Assembly (NCBI GenBank): GCA_005239615.1
Contig: SBBR01000044.1
Location: forward strand, 1 to 9,513
Length of the DNA: 9,513 nt
Direction of reading: 5' to 3'
Source: an archaeon
GTDB lineage: Archaea; Iainarchaeota; Iainarchaeia; Iainarchaeales; Iainarchaeaceae
Part shown: positions 1-7,104 of the stretch, in pieces
Layout of the letters: the number at the start of each line of letters is the position of its first letter
Numbering within the stretch: position 1 is the first letter of the stretch
Program-made: the position numbers and the translations under genes
The notes under the pieces: model-generated
Seen by the model: the letters and a program-made list of their open reading frames with translations, nothing else
What the model was told of the DNA's origin: nothing
Database searches by the model: none

Positions 1-40
1 CAGTTTCAGCCCTAAAGCCACTAGGAAAGCCAAAACATGA

Positions 41-304
41 ATATTTGCAAACCCGAAAAATACGAATGGCAGTAGGGAGTTAAACGCTTTACTTTACAGA
101 GACCTCACTGCCGGTGCGGCCGGAATAAAAGCCTTCTTGCAGGAATTTCGTAATCCTGGGCTTGATAATGCAGAGCGTCAAGGGGGGAAGGCCGGAAAGC
201 AAGGCGAATATGGGCGCCTTGGGCCTTTGTTCAATCAGGCGGCGATCGCAGGAAGGCTGTTGAAAAGGCAATGCCAGATTACAGGAATAAAAAGCAATGG
301 CTGA
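41..304 (+). CDS. C-terminal part of an unrecognised protein, 5' end missing or broken
   Basis: This frame is open for 87 codons and stops at TGA 302-304. It overlaps the elp3 ATG (297) by 8 nt in the string ATGGCTGA, an arrangement typical of translationally coupled genes. It contains no ATG or GTG, and a TGA at 38-40 closes it upstream, so it is not a complete gene as it stands. The product would be hydrophilic and basic, rich in Gly, Ala, Gln, Arg and Lys, with no membrane segment. The motif YRDLTAGAAG lies near residue 19. A second open frame enters from the left edge (3-80, ending TAA 81-83), and an indel in the A5 run at 56-60 would join the two into one coding region entering from outside the window. 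I do not recognise the family. The RDLTA stretch faintly recalls the RD-x-NAA-x-NI end of TnpB-type transposases, but no zinc-finger cysteines precede it. The antisense frame is also open here and looks like a shadow. Confidence 0.4.
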   Translation: MFANPKNTNGSRELNALLYRDLTAGAAGIKAFLQEFRNPGLDNAERQGGKAGKQGEYGRLGPLFNQAAIAGRLLKRQCQITGIKSNG

Positions 305-2069
305 AGGAAAACTCAGACAGGGTGGTTTTGTGATTTCCGCACAAACAAAATCAAAAAATGAAAAAGAATTCGCCTCACGCATATTGAGCAGGATTGAATC
401 CGGAAAAGTTGGGAGCCGGCAGGAGCTCAACAAGCTGAAGCTCATCATTGGCAAGGAACTCGGAATGAGCAGGCTTCCATCCAACCCTGACATACTCTCG
501 CAATCAAAAAGCGTTTCGACAGCGGCCGCCCAGATGCTCTCAATAAAGCCGCTCCGCACATTATCCGGAGTGGCGCCGGTGGCGATAATGACCAGGCCCT
601 TCAGGTGTCCGCACGGAACATGCACCTACTGCCCCGGAGGGATAGGCAGCCCTTTCGGCGACGTGCCGCAGTCCTACACGGGCCACGAACCGGCCACAAT
701 GAGGGGAATGAATAACAATTATGATGCCTATTTGCAGGTGGTGAACAGGCTGCAGCAGTACTACACGACAGGCCACAACCCGGAAAAGCTCGAACTCATA
801 ATAATGGGTGGCACATTCCCCGCAACGCCAAAGGATTACCAGGAAGAGTTTGTAAGCGGCGCTTTCCGTGCAGCGAATGATTTCTCTGAGATGTTTTTCG
901 AGGGCGGAGAATTCGACCAGAAAAAATTCAACGCGTTTTTTTCAGGAAAGCATCATTACACGCAAAACCCAAAAAGCCGACTCCCAGACGCCCAAGGACC
1001 CGGTAACGCTGGAGGAAGGATGGGTGTGGAGGGAGAGCATGCGCGGAACGAAACGGCAAAAGTGAGGATTGTGGCCATGTGCATTGAGACAAAGCCCGAC
1101 TGGAGCAAGGAGCCTCACATAAATGAAATGCTCCGCCTCGGCGCCACGAGGGTGGAGCTTGGGGCGCAGAGCATTTACAATGAAGTGCTGAAGGCAACGA
1201 ACCGGGGGCACACTGTTGAGGACACAATTGAGGCGACGAGGCTGCTGAAGGACTCCGGCCTGAAGGTCACATATCATATCATGCTGGGGCAGCCCCTCAG
1301 CAGCCGCGAGAAGGACATTGCGATGTTCCGGGAGCTTTTCTCGAACCCGGATTTCATGCCCGATGGGCTGAAGATTTATCCATGCATGGTGATGCCGGGC
1401 ACCGCGCTCGCGAGGCAGTGGGAAACTGGAAAGTTCACTCCCCTTTCCACTGAAGAGGCCGCGGACATAATTGCAGAGGCAAAGAGGTTTTTCCCTGAGT
1501 GGACTAGGGTGCACCGCATACAGCGAGACATCCCTACAAAGTTCTCCCTTGCTGGTCTCGACAAGAACAACCTGAGGCAGATGGTAGAAGAGCAATGCAA
1601 AATGAAGGGCATTGCGTGCAGGTGCATTCGATGTCGCGAATCCGGAATTAATTTTGGAAGAGGTATAGTGGTCGATTATGATGCCGTGAAAATGGTGCAG
1701 AGGAAGTACGAGGCAAGCGTCGGCGAAGAGGTTTTCATTTCATTCGAGGACACGAAAAACAATCTCATACTCGGGTTCTGCAGGCTTAGAAAACCAGCGG
1801 CACCCCTCAGGCCTGAGTTCACCGATAACACATGCTCCGTGCGCGAACTCCATGTCTTTGGCAGGCAGGTCGGAATTGGAGGTCACAACGAGGGAAGCCA
1901 GCAGCACAGGGGCCTCGGAATAAAGCTGATGGAAAGGGCGGAAGAAGTCGCAGTCGAGGAGTTCGGAGCCCGAAAGCTGCTAGTGATAAGCGGCGTGGGG
2001 GCGATGGAGTACTACAGGAAGAAGCTCGGCTACAGCCGCGAAGGGGCGTACATGGCCACGGCGCTTTAA
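297..2069 (+). CDS. elp3: Elp3: radical SAM/GNAT tRNA uridine(34) carboxymethyltransferase
   Basis: Catalytic protein for 5-carboxymethyl modification of wobble uridine 34 in tRNA, using S-adenosylmethionine and acetyl-CoA. The 590-residue product shows an N-terminal tRNA-binding region and the radical SAM cluster motif C104-x4-C109-x2-C112 (CPHGTCTYCPGG). GGTFPATPKDYQ lies at 171-182 and ETKPDW at 264-269. The family's zinc/cysteine motif CRCIRCRE is at 441-448. A C-terminal GNAT domain carries ELHVFG (517-522), the acetyl-CoA loop QQHRGLG (535-541) and YYRKKLGY (572-579). All core motifs are intact. Residues about 203-248, rich in Gly, Asn and His, look like an extra loop between the FVSGAF helix and VRIVAMCIETKPDW, and the protein is somewhat longer than the roughly 530-550 residues usual in archaea. 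The ATG at 297 follows an in-frame stop (288-290) with only a weak AGGA upstream, so it is probably coupled to the overlapping upstream frame. Identity is secure; the start is fairly secure. Confidence 0.97.
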   Translation: MAEGKLRQGGFVISAQTKSKNEKEFASRILSRIESGKVGSRQELNKLKLIIGKELGMSRLPSNPDILSQSKSVSTAAAQMLSIKPLRTLSGVAPVAIMTRPFRCPHGTCTYCPGGIGSPFGDVPQSYTGHEPATMRGMNNNYDAYLQVVNRLQQYYTTGHNPEKLELIIMGGTFPATPKDYQEEFVSGAFRAANDFSEMFFEGGEFDQKKFNAFFSGKHHYTQNPKSRLPDAQGPGNAGGRMGVEGEHARNETAKVRIVAMCIETKPDWSKEPHINEMLRLGATRVELGAQSIYNEVLKATNRGHTVEDTIEATRLLKDSGLKVTYHIMLGQPLSSREKDIAMFRELFSNPDFMPDGLKIYPCMVMPGTALARQWETGKFTPLSTEEAADIIAEAKRFFPEWTRVHRIQRDIPTKFSLAGLDKNNLRQMVEEQCKMKGIACRCIRCRESGINFGRGIVVDYDAVKMVQRKYEASVGEEVFISFEDTKNNLILGFCRLRKPAAPLRPEFTDNTCSVRELHVFGRQVGIGGHNEGSQQHRGLGIKLMERAEEVAVEEFGARKLLVISGVGAMEYYRKKLGYSREGAYMATAL

Positions 2070-2074
2070 TTTGC

Positions 2075-2083
2075 AAAAAAAAA
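2075..2083 (-). terminator. T9 tract, likely terminator for the minus-strand secreted protein gene
   Basis: Nine consecutive A on plus, read as nine T on minus, lie 24 nt beyond the TGA stop (2107-2109) of the Ig-like protein gene. T-runs without an obligatory hairpin act as archaeal intrinsic terminators, so this fits the minus-strand gene. The convergent elp3, ending at 2069, has no comparable T-run on its own strand before the neighbouring coding region. Function is inferred from position and composition. Confidence 0.5.
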
Positions 2084-2106
2084 TACGACCGCGGCTGACA
2101 ACAGGT

Positions 2107-2901
2107 TCAATAGAACAGGAGCGAAAGGTATGAATCAAGCAACTGGAACGGCAGCAGCGTGAACGTGAAGAACGGGAAGCCAGAGAACATCGAGGCGAGC
2201 TTCCCTTTCAGCGTGGGCCTCACCTTCAGCTCCGATGAGAAACTCTTCACCACAGTCCCTTTCTGCACTGAATAAGCGGAGAAGCTGAAATTATGGTTGC
2301 CTGAGGCGAGAGGGGACACCACTAGGTTCACCTCCTGGCTCGTGTTGGGCTTGAGCTCGACGGTTTTTTCCTTGAACCAGTTCGAGGGGAGGTTTGAGGA
2401 CAGCCTGACTGTTTCGGGCGCAATGGAGTTGTTTGAAACCACGGCCTTGTACTCAACCTTGTCGCCGACGCTTGCAATGTTCGAGGTGGCGCGCACGAAA
2501 GAGACGTCTAGGGTGCCCTCCTTTACGGTCACGAGCGCTCCGACGGATTCACTTGAGCCTGCCTCCGGGTTGGAGAGCGTTGCGCTTAGCACATAAGAGC
2601 CGGGCCTTGCGGACTGTGGAACCCTTATTTTGGCAACGAGGGAAGTGTCGTTGACCGCAACAGAAACCAATTCCCAGCCGGGAGGCAAGGAAGGTTTTCC
2701 GATTGACAACGCGGCCCATGGGAAGCCATGCCCTGAATTGTCCGAGAAGGCGAGGTCGAAGGTCTCCCCTCTCGAAACGTCGCCCATCTGAACGCTGCTG
2801 CCGACCTTCACTGTTTCCTTCGCCGGGTACACCATCGTCACGTCGGCGAGCGCGGAAGCCGATAAAAGCAGCAGGAATGCAAAAATGATGCCCCTCTTCA
2901 C
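2107..2901 (-). CDS. Secreted or membrane-anchored protein with two Ig-like/NEW3-type beta domains
   Basis: The 264-residue product begins with a clear signal peptide: K2 and R3, a hydrophobic core at about 5-17, then SALA-D, suggesting cleavage after A19. The body is beta-rich and looks like two Ig-like repeats, about 20-127 and 131-228. The second carries the pattern of NEW3/CARDB-like domains seen in archaeal surface proteins (VSNNSIAPETV, LPSNWF, ELKPNTSQEVNLVVSPL). Four N-glycosylation sequons are visible (N84, N157, N186, N204), consistent with an exported protein. The C-terminus (about 237-264) is strongly hydrophobic and aromatic and ends at the final residue, so it may anchor the protein. 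It has no charged tail typical of a standard stop-transfer segment. The start is GTG at 2899-2901 with an AGGTGA ribosome site (2906-2911); an ATG at 2901-2903 is followed at once by TGA. Export and fold are well supported; specific function is unknown. Confidence 0.8.
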   Translation of the reverse strand: MKRGIIFAFLLLLSASALADVTMVYPAKETVKVGSSVQMGDVSRGETFDLAFSDNSGHGFPWAALSIGKPSLPPGWELVSVAVNDTSLVAKIRVPQSARPGSYVLSATLSNPEAGSSESVGALVTVKEGTLDVSFVRATSNIASVGDKVEYKAVVSNNSIAPETVRLSSNLPSNWFKEKTVELKPNTSQEVNLVVSPLASGNHNFSFSAYSVQKGTVVKSFSSELKVRPTLKGKLASMFSGFPFFTFTLLPFQLLDSYLSLLFY

Positions 2902-2964
2902 ATATTCACCTAATAAGGAAGGGAAGCAAGGTTAAAAAAAAGGTTCCATCCGGAGGCTTTAAAA
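2902..2964. promoter_or_regulatory. Divergent intergenic region between the Ig-like protein gene and taw3
   Basis: This 63-bp gap serves both directions. On minus, AGGTGA (2906-2911) is the ribosome site for the GTG at 2901, and the A8 run at about 2933-2940 reads as a T-rich TATA-like stretch some 30 nt further upstream. On plus, GGAGG (2952-2956) sits 8 nt ahead of the taw3 GTG. CTAATAAG near 2910-2917 is a possible TATA-like element at a suitable distance. The ribosome sites are clear; the TATA assignments are tentative. Confidence 0.45.
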
Positions 2965-3570
2965 GTGCCCAACATGACTTCAAAACAGCCCCTGGCCCGC
3001 TTTGCAATGGTGAAGGAAAGGCACAGGAAGACGTTAGAAACCGCGCTGAAACAAGGAAAGGTTGATGAGCAGATGCAGGGACTCTGCAGTTTCATCGCCG
3101 GGACAAGAGGATTTTACACTTCCAGCTGCTGCAGCGGCAGGATAATCATGCTGGAGAAGAGGGGCGAGAGGAAGACCGAGACGTTCTTCCACAGGAAGTG
3201 GCACCGCACCGTGGATGAGGATGAGCTCATTGATGGCCTGGCAGAGGGAACTTCAGGCGAGGTCTGGCTCAAGGTTGACCCTTTCATACTCCACATAGGC
3301 TGCCTGAACATTTGGGGCGCCAACGCCATACTTGCCGCGATGAAGAATGCAGGGGTGAAGCGCGGCGGTATCATTGTCGCAAAGGAGGGAAAATTCATTG
3401 TGGAGCTGCAGGGCACGGAACGGCTGGGTGCTCCGGTTAAGGTCGGGAGAAAAATCCTTGTGCAGAAAGAATATATCAAGTACCTCGCTGCGAGGGCTAA
3501 TGCGCTGCTTGAGAGGAACTACAGGCGCCTCGCGAAGCTCGAACAGGAGTTCAGGAAAGTGCTTGAATGA
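2965..3570 (+). CDS. taw3: Taw3/TYW3: tRNA(Phe) wybutosine-pathway N4-methyltransferase
   Basis: Product of 201 residues. It matches the TYW3 family, which uses S-adenosylmethionine to methylate the N4 position of the 7-(aminocarboxypropyl)-demethylwyosine base at G37 of tRNA(Phe). Visible family marks are the SSCCSGRI motif near residues 52-59, the WHR segment near 78, LKVDPFILHIGCLN near 101-114, and the WGANAILAAMKNAGVKRGGI helix-turn that follows. The C-terminus is a long basic helix (about 170-200), likely used in tRNA contact. The GTG at 2965 is preferred over the ATG at 2974 because GGAGG ends 8 nt before the GTG but 17 nt before the ATG. It is followed after 30 bp by thpR, another RNA-processing gene on the same strand, so the two are probably cotranscribed. 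Other wybutosine genes (taw1, taw2) are not in the window. Confidence 0.92.
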   Translation: MPNMTSKQPLARFAMVKERHRKTLETALKQGKVDEQMQGLCSFIAGTRGFYTSSCCSGRIIMLEKRGERKTETFFHRKWHRTVDEDELIDGLAEGTSGEVWLKVDPFILHIGCLNIWGANAILAAMKNAGVKRGGIIVAKEGKFIVELQGTERLGAPVKVGRKILVQKEYIKYLAARANALLERNYRRLAKLEQEFRKVLE

Positions 3571-3600
3571 GTTTATGAGATGGGCCGATAGGTGGGTGCT

Positions 3601-4131
3601 GTGCCGGCTGTGAGGATGTTTGTTGCCGTGGAAATCCCAGAATGGATAAGGGATGAGATAAGGGAGAAATTGCTGCGGCATATCCCGGAAGGCAGCTTCA
3701 AGGTCGTGCCAAGGCCGAACCTTCACTTCACGCTCCTTTTCATAGGCTGGGCGGATGACACGAAGGCTAGCGAAATAAAGGATAGGTTTGTCGATATCAA
3801 GTTCAGGCAGTTCGAGGCGGAGCTTTCAGGCGTTGGCGAATTTGGTGGAAGGGTCGTGTGGCTCGGAGTCAGAGATGGATGGAAGGAGCTTACAGAGCTC
3901 GCGGAAAAGGTTTCGAGGACGCTTGGCATACCAATGGACAGGCCGTTCTCGCCACACCTCACTTTATGCCGAGGCAGGGGTGCGGAAAAGGAAGAAGCGC
4001 GGCACCTCGCTGAAAAGCTCGGCAAGGTGGGTTTCAGCGGGAAGTTCAGCGTGAAGGGCTGTTCATTAATGAGCTCAGTGCTCACGCCACACGGCCCTGC
4101 CTATGAAACCGTTTCGGAAATAATCTTCTGA
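3601..4131 (+). CDS. thpR: ThpR: RNA 2',3'-cyclic phosphodiesterase (LigT/2H family)
   Basis: Two-histidine (2H) phosphoesterase. The family opens 2',3'-cyclic phosphates on RNA ends and can show 2'-5' RNA ligase activity in vitro. From the chosen start the product has 176 residues with the characteristic opening MFVAVEIP, first catalytic motif HFTL (H42, T44) in the LHFTLLFIG strand, and second motif HLTL (H119, T121) in PHLTLCR. Both are intact, and the length is normal for the family. Several in-frame GTGs are possible. The GTG at 3601 lies 5 nt after AGGTGG (3590-3595), while 3610 would give the family-like MRMFVA start. In many archaea thpR lies next to the CCA-adding enzyme gene; here cca is nearby, but a divergent secretion ATPase gene lies between them. 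The last 31 nt overlap that ATPase gene on the other strand. Confidence 0.92.
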   Translation: MPAVRMFVAVEIPEWIRDEIREKLLRHIPEGSFKVVPRPNLHFTLLFIGWADDTKASEIKDRFVDIKFRQFEAELSGVGEFGGRVVWLGVRDGWKELTELAEKVSRTLGIPMDRPFSPHLTLCRGRGAEKEEARHLAEKLGKVGFSGKFSVKGCSLMSSVLTPHGPAYETVSEIIF

Positions 4132-5672
4132 AGAAGGCCTTCAGGCGAATAGTAGTACTGCTGTATAATCTTCTCCACTTCTGAGTAGGAGTGGATGTTG
4201 TTGCGCAGCATCCAGTCAAGTATGCTCTTCCTTATCTTTATCTCCTGCTCGACCTCCTTCTTTGTCTTGAGTATCTTGTTGGCGAGCGATTCCACTACGC
4301 TCGAGGGCACGTCGGTGCGCTTCAGGACATCTGCCCTCCTGTCCCACTCATAGACGTTGCTGAGCAGGGCCTGCCTCTCCATGGAGCTGACCTCTGTGAC
4401 GGATGAAACACGACGCTGTATGCCCTTGCCCTTCACGTATATCCTTTCCTGCACAATCACCAGGTCCAGCAGTGGCAGGAGCGATTCCGCCACATTCATG
4501 GGCTCTGACTTCAGGCGGAGCAACATCTCCTTGGCGGAGTTGCTGTGCAGGGTACCGATGCAGCCCGAATGCCCCGTGTCCATGGCGATGAACAGGGTTT
4601 CCGCCTCCTTACCCCTTACTTCGCCCATAATTATCCTGTCCGGCCTCATCCTCATCGCGTTCTTGAGGAGGTCGTCCATCGTGACTTCCTCCTGTCCCCT
4701 CATCTTCGGCCTCGACTCCATCTGCACCCAGTTTTCCCTGTTCCCAAGCTGGAGCTCGAGCGTATCCTCGATGGAGATTATCCTCTCGGTGTAGCGGATG
4801 AATGCCGTGAGGGCATTCATTGTGGTGGTCTTGCCGCTGCCGGAGCCGCCGGTCACAATGAGGTTCATGGACTCAATGCTCATTCCCTCCACCATCACCC
4901 ACAGGAAGGCGGCGACCTCGCCGGAAATAGTGTTGTGCATTATGAGGTCGACAATGCTCATCGGCACAGAGGAAAACTTCCTGATTGTAAGGGTGGAGCC
5001 AAGGGGCGTCACTGAGGCGAAGGTTGCGTTGGCCCTGTTACCGTCAGGAAGCCTCGCGTCGAGCAGCGGATGGTCGGCATCGAACTGCTTGCCAACTGTG
5101 CGCGCAATCTTCTGGAGCAAGTTGTCAAGGTCCTTCCTAGCGGAAAAGTCGAGGTTGGTCTTGCAAAGACCGTACTTCCTGTGGAAGGCAAAGACCTTCT
5201 GCTCGTAGCCGTTCACCATTATCTCCTCGAGGTCGACATCCTCAATTAGCGGCGAGAGCTTGCCATAACCCACTGAATTGCCCACCACGTAATCAGAGAG
5301 CGCAGGCACGTTCTTCACCTGCGGGAAAAAGGACTGAAATATCTTGGTAAGCGAGCCCTTGAGCTGCGCGAAGTCCTCGTTGGAGGGGACGTGGTCAAGC
5401 GACTCCTTGTAGGTGATTGGGGTAATTATATTCTCCCTGAACTGCTCCACGAACTTCCGCGTGAAAAGCTCAGGGTTCTGGCCGATAAGCTCTTCGACGC
5501 TCCACTTGCCCACAATCACCTTCATCAGCGACTCGCCAACCTGGCGCTCGCCATCGGAGAACTTTTGCTCGGAGACCTCGTAATAGTGGAAAGGGAAGCC
5601 GCTGTAGATACTGACCTGGCCGTGGGCTGTGACCTGCGCACCCTTTTCCTGCTTTATCTCCACTGGATACAT
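4101..5672 (-). CDS. Type II/IV secretion-type ATPase (GspE/TadA/FlaI-like)
   Basis: Hexameric AAA-like ATPase that would power assembly of a type IV pilus-like or archaellum-like filament or a related secretion machine at the cytoplasmic membrane. The 523 residues show an N-terminal domain (about 40-240) including VDLEEIMVNG and the family segment DARLPDGNRANATF (205-218). The Walker A motif GGSGSGKTT is at 275-283, the Asp box IEDTLEL at 301-307, Walker B RIIMGEVRG at 346-354, and the His box TGHSGCIGTLHSNSA at 366-380. All are intact. A charged helical, possibly coiled-coil stretch (about 460-485) and an extra C-terminal tail follow. The zinc-binding cysteine tetrad of bacterial GspE is absent. 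No TadC/FlaJ-type membrane platform protein or pilin accompanies it here, so its system cannot be named. The ATG at 5670-5672 is preceded by a TATA-like box about 32 nt upstream, predicting a very short leader. Confidence 0.93.
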   Translation of the reverse strand: MYPVEIKQEKGAQVTAHGQVSIYSGFPFHYYEVSEQKFSDGERQVGESLMKVIVGKWSVEELIGQNPELFTRKFVEQFRENIITPITYKESLDHVPSNEDFAQLKGSLTKIFQSFFPQVKNVPALSDYVVGNSVGYGKLSPLIEDVDLEEIMVNGYEQKVFAFHRKYGLCKTNLDFSARKDLDNLLQKIARTVGKQFDADHPLLDARLPDGNRANATFASVTPLGSTLTIRKFSSVPMSIVDLIMHNTISGEVAAFLWVMVEGMSIESMNLIVTGGSGSGKTTTMNALTAFIRYTERIISIEDTLELQLGNRENWVQMESRPKMRGQEEVTMDDLLKNAMRMRPDRIIMGEVRGKEAETLFIAMDTGHSGCIGTLHSNSAKEMLLRLKSEPMNVAESLLPLLDLVIVQERIYVKGKGIQRRVSSVTEVSSMERQALLSNVYEWDRRADVLKRTDVPSSVVESLANKILKTKKEVEQEIKIRKSILDWMLRNNIHSYSEVEKIIQQYYYSPEGLLQKIISETVS

Positions 5673-5717
5673 AAATAGCTATTTATTATGGAATATTTAG
5701 TATATAAAAGTAGGCAG
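5673..5717. promoter_or_regulatory. Compact AT-rich divergent promoter between the secretion ATPase and cca genes
   Basis: The stretch is almost entirely A/T. TATATAAAA at 5701-5709 reads as TTTTATATA on minus, close to the archaeal TATA consensus. Centred near 5705, it lies about 32 nt upstream of the ATPase ATG, predicting a leader of only a few nucleotides. On plus, AATATTTA (5692-5699) would place transcription starts near 5718-5722, at the first family-like cca start codons, consistent with a leaderless mRNA. No Shine-Dalgarno sequence precedes either start. Assignments come from motif and spacing only. Confidence 0.55.
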
Positions 5718-7103
5718 ATGCACATGGAAAAAATCCTTAGGAAGATTCTAGTGAAGGTCACGCCGACAACATCTGAAACAGCGAGGCAGCATTCATTCGC
5801 TGAAAAAATAATTGATGGAATAATGGGGCTTCCCGGCAAGCACGTCGCTGCGGAGATGGTTGGGAGCAACTCTCGCAACACTCACCTCGCAGGTGACCAT
5901 GACCTCGACATTTTTGTCTTTTACCCTGAGAGAATGCCCCGCGAGGAGTTCGAGAAGGAAGGACTTGCAATAGGCATGAAGGTCTTCAGGGGGCACAAGT
6001 GGGAGAAGGCTTACTCGGAGCACCCATACGTGCGCGGCACCATTGAGGGCTTTAAAGTGGAAGTGATTCCCGCGTACAGGGTAACCAGCGCGGAAAACCT
6101 GAAAAGTGCAGTCGACAGGTCGGTGTTCCACAACGAGTACATGAAGCAACACATGCAGGCAGGTCAGGAGGCTGAGGTCAGGCTGCTCAAGCAATTCATG
6201 AAAGGGGTGAAGTGCTACGGCGCTGACCTTAGCGCTAACAGTTTTCCGGGTTATGTGGCTGAATTACTCATACTCAAATACGGCACATTCATGGCGTGCA
6301 TACAGGCCGCCTCGAAATGGGTCCGCGGAGAGGCCATCGACATCGAGGGTTACTACAGCGCAGAGGAAGCACGCAAAAAGTTTGGCTCCCACCTCATCAT
6401 CGTCGATCCTGTTGACAGGGAGAGGAATGTAGCCGCGGCGCTTTCTCTCAACCAGTATGCACGCTTCATAGCCGCGTGCAGGGCATTCATTGCGAAACCA
6501 TCCGCGAGTTTTTTCTTCTCAAATCCCCACAAGCCATGGCCCGGCACCAAGCTCAGGAAGTTCCTGCATGAAACGGAGTTGGTGGCGGTGATGCTTGGCT
6601 ACCCGAAGGGCATCGTGGAGGATGTGATGTGGGGCCAGTTCAGGCGCTTCACCAAGAAGCTTGCAACTATTGCACAGCAGAACGGGTTCATCGTGAAAAG
6701 GACTGGAGAATGGCTAGAGTGTGGTAAGCATCTCCTGGCGATTCTGGAGGTGGAATCGGTTGAAATCCAGAAAATGAAGGTAATCCGCGGGCCGGAAGTG
6801 TTCTATGCAGAGCACTCGGAGGCATTCCTCAGGGCACACCCGAAACCGCTCTCGGGGCCTAGGGTCGAGGACGGAAGGTGGGTCGTGGAGGTCGAGAGGG
6901 AACACACAAATCTCGAGGCGCTGCTCAAAAGCGAGCTGAAGAAGCTTTCGCGCATTGAGCGCGAGGGTATGCGCAAGGCGCTGAGGCAGAAGACGCGGAT
7001 AATGGAGGAGAAGGACATCGTTGGCCTTTACAGGAAAAACATGGAATTCCAGCAGTCCCTCACCGCCTACCTCAAAGGTAGGGAAGAGTTCCTCGAAAAC
7101 TGA
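5718..7103 (+). CDS. cca: Archaeal class I CCA-adding tRNA nucleotidyltransferase
   Basis: Adds or repairs the 3'-terminal CCA of tRNAs using CTP and ATP without a nucleic acid template. Counting from the ATG at 5688, the nucleotidyltransferase signature is GSNSRNTHLAGDHDLDIFV: GS at 59-60, catalytic Asp at 72 and 74. The third acidic position is E125 in KVEVIPAY, where related enzymes commonly carry Asp. Further archaeal marks are SAVDRSVFHNEYM (140-152), LKQFMKGVKCYGADL (167-181), SFPGYVAELLILKYG (185-199) and the DPVDRERNVAAALSL block (240-254), followed by a C-terminal tRNA-binding region. The frame opens at ATG 5688, but the upstream A/T-rich codons overlap TATA-like elements, and the family usually begins near MEKIL. 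I therefore prefer 5718 or 5724, giving about 460 residues. A T6 tract follows the stop. Identity is secure; only the start is open. Confidence 0.95.
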   Translation: MHMEKILRKILVKVTPTTSETARQHSFAEKIIDGIMGLPGKHVAAEMVGSNSRNTHLAGDHDLDIFVFYPERMPREEFEKEGLAIGMKVFRGHKWEKAYSEHPYVRGTIEGFKVEVIPAYRVTSAENLKSAVDRSVFHNEYMKQHMQAGQEAEVRLLKQFMKGVKCYGADLSANSFPGYVAELLILKYGTFMACIQAASKWVRGEAIDIEGYYSAEEARKKFGSHLIIVDPVDRERNVAAALSLNQYARFIAACRAFIAKPSASFFFSNPHKPWPGTKLRKFLHETELVAVMLGYPKGIVEDVMWGQFRRFTKKLATIAQQNGFIVKRTGEWLECGKHLLAILEVESVEIQKMKVIRGPEVFYAEHSEAFLRAHPKPLSGPRVEDGRWVVEVEREHTNLEALLKSELKKLSRIEREGMRKALRQKTRIMEEKDIVGLYRKNMEFQQSLTAYLKGREEFLEN

Positions 7104-7104
7104 A

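Noticed and set aside
1..93. A hydrophobic minus-strand frame running off the left edge, reading like a membrane segment
   Set aside because: No ATG or GTG start inside the window, only about 30 codons, and A/T-rich DNA gives Phe/Leu-rich frames by chance.
89..625. A 178-codon open frame on minus across the elp3 start
   Set aside because: It is codon-for-codon antisense to elp3 and to the plus-strand frame ending at 304, its start lies within elp3, and its composition (mixed Cys/Pro/Ser) looks like a shadow.
942..1595. A 217-codon minus-strand frame inside elp3
   Set aside because: It lies fully antisense to an intact, motif-rich elp3 and shows no recognisable domain.
3253..3726. A 157-codon minus-strand frame across taw3 and thpR
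   Set aside because: It is antisense to two well-identified genes and has no recognisable features.
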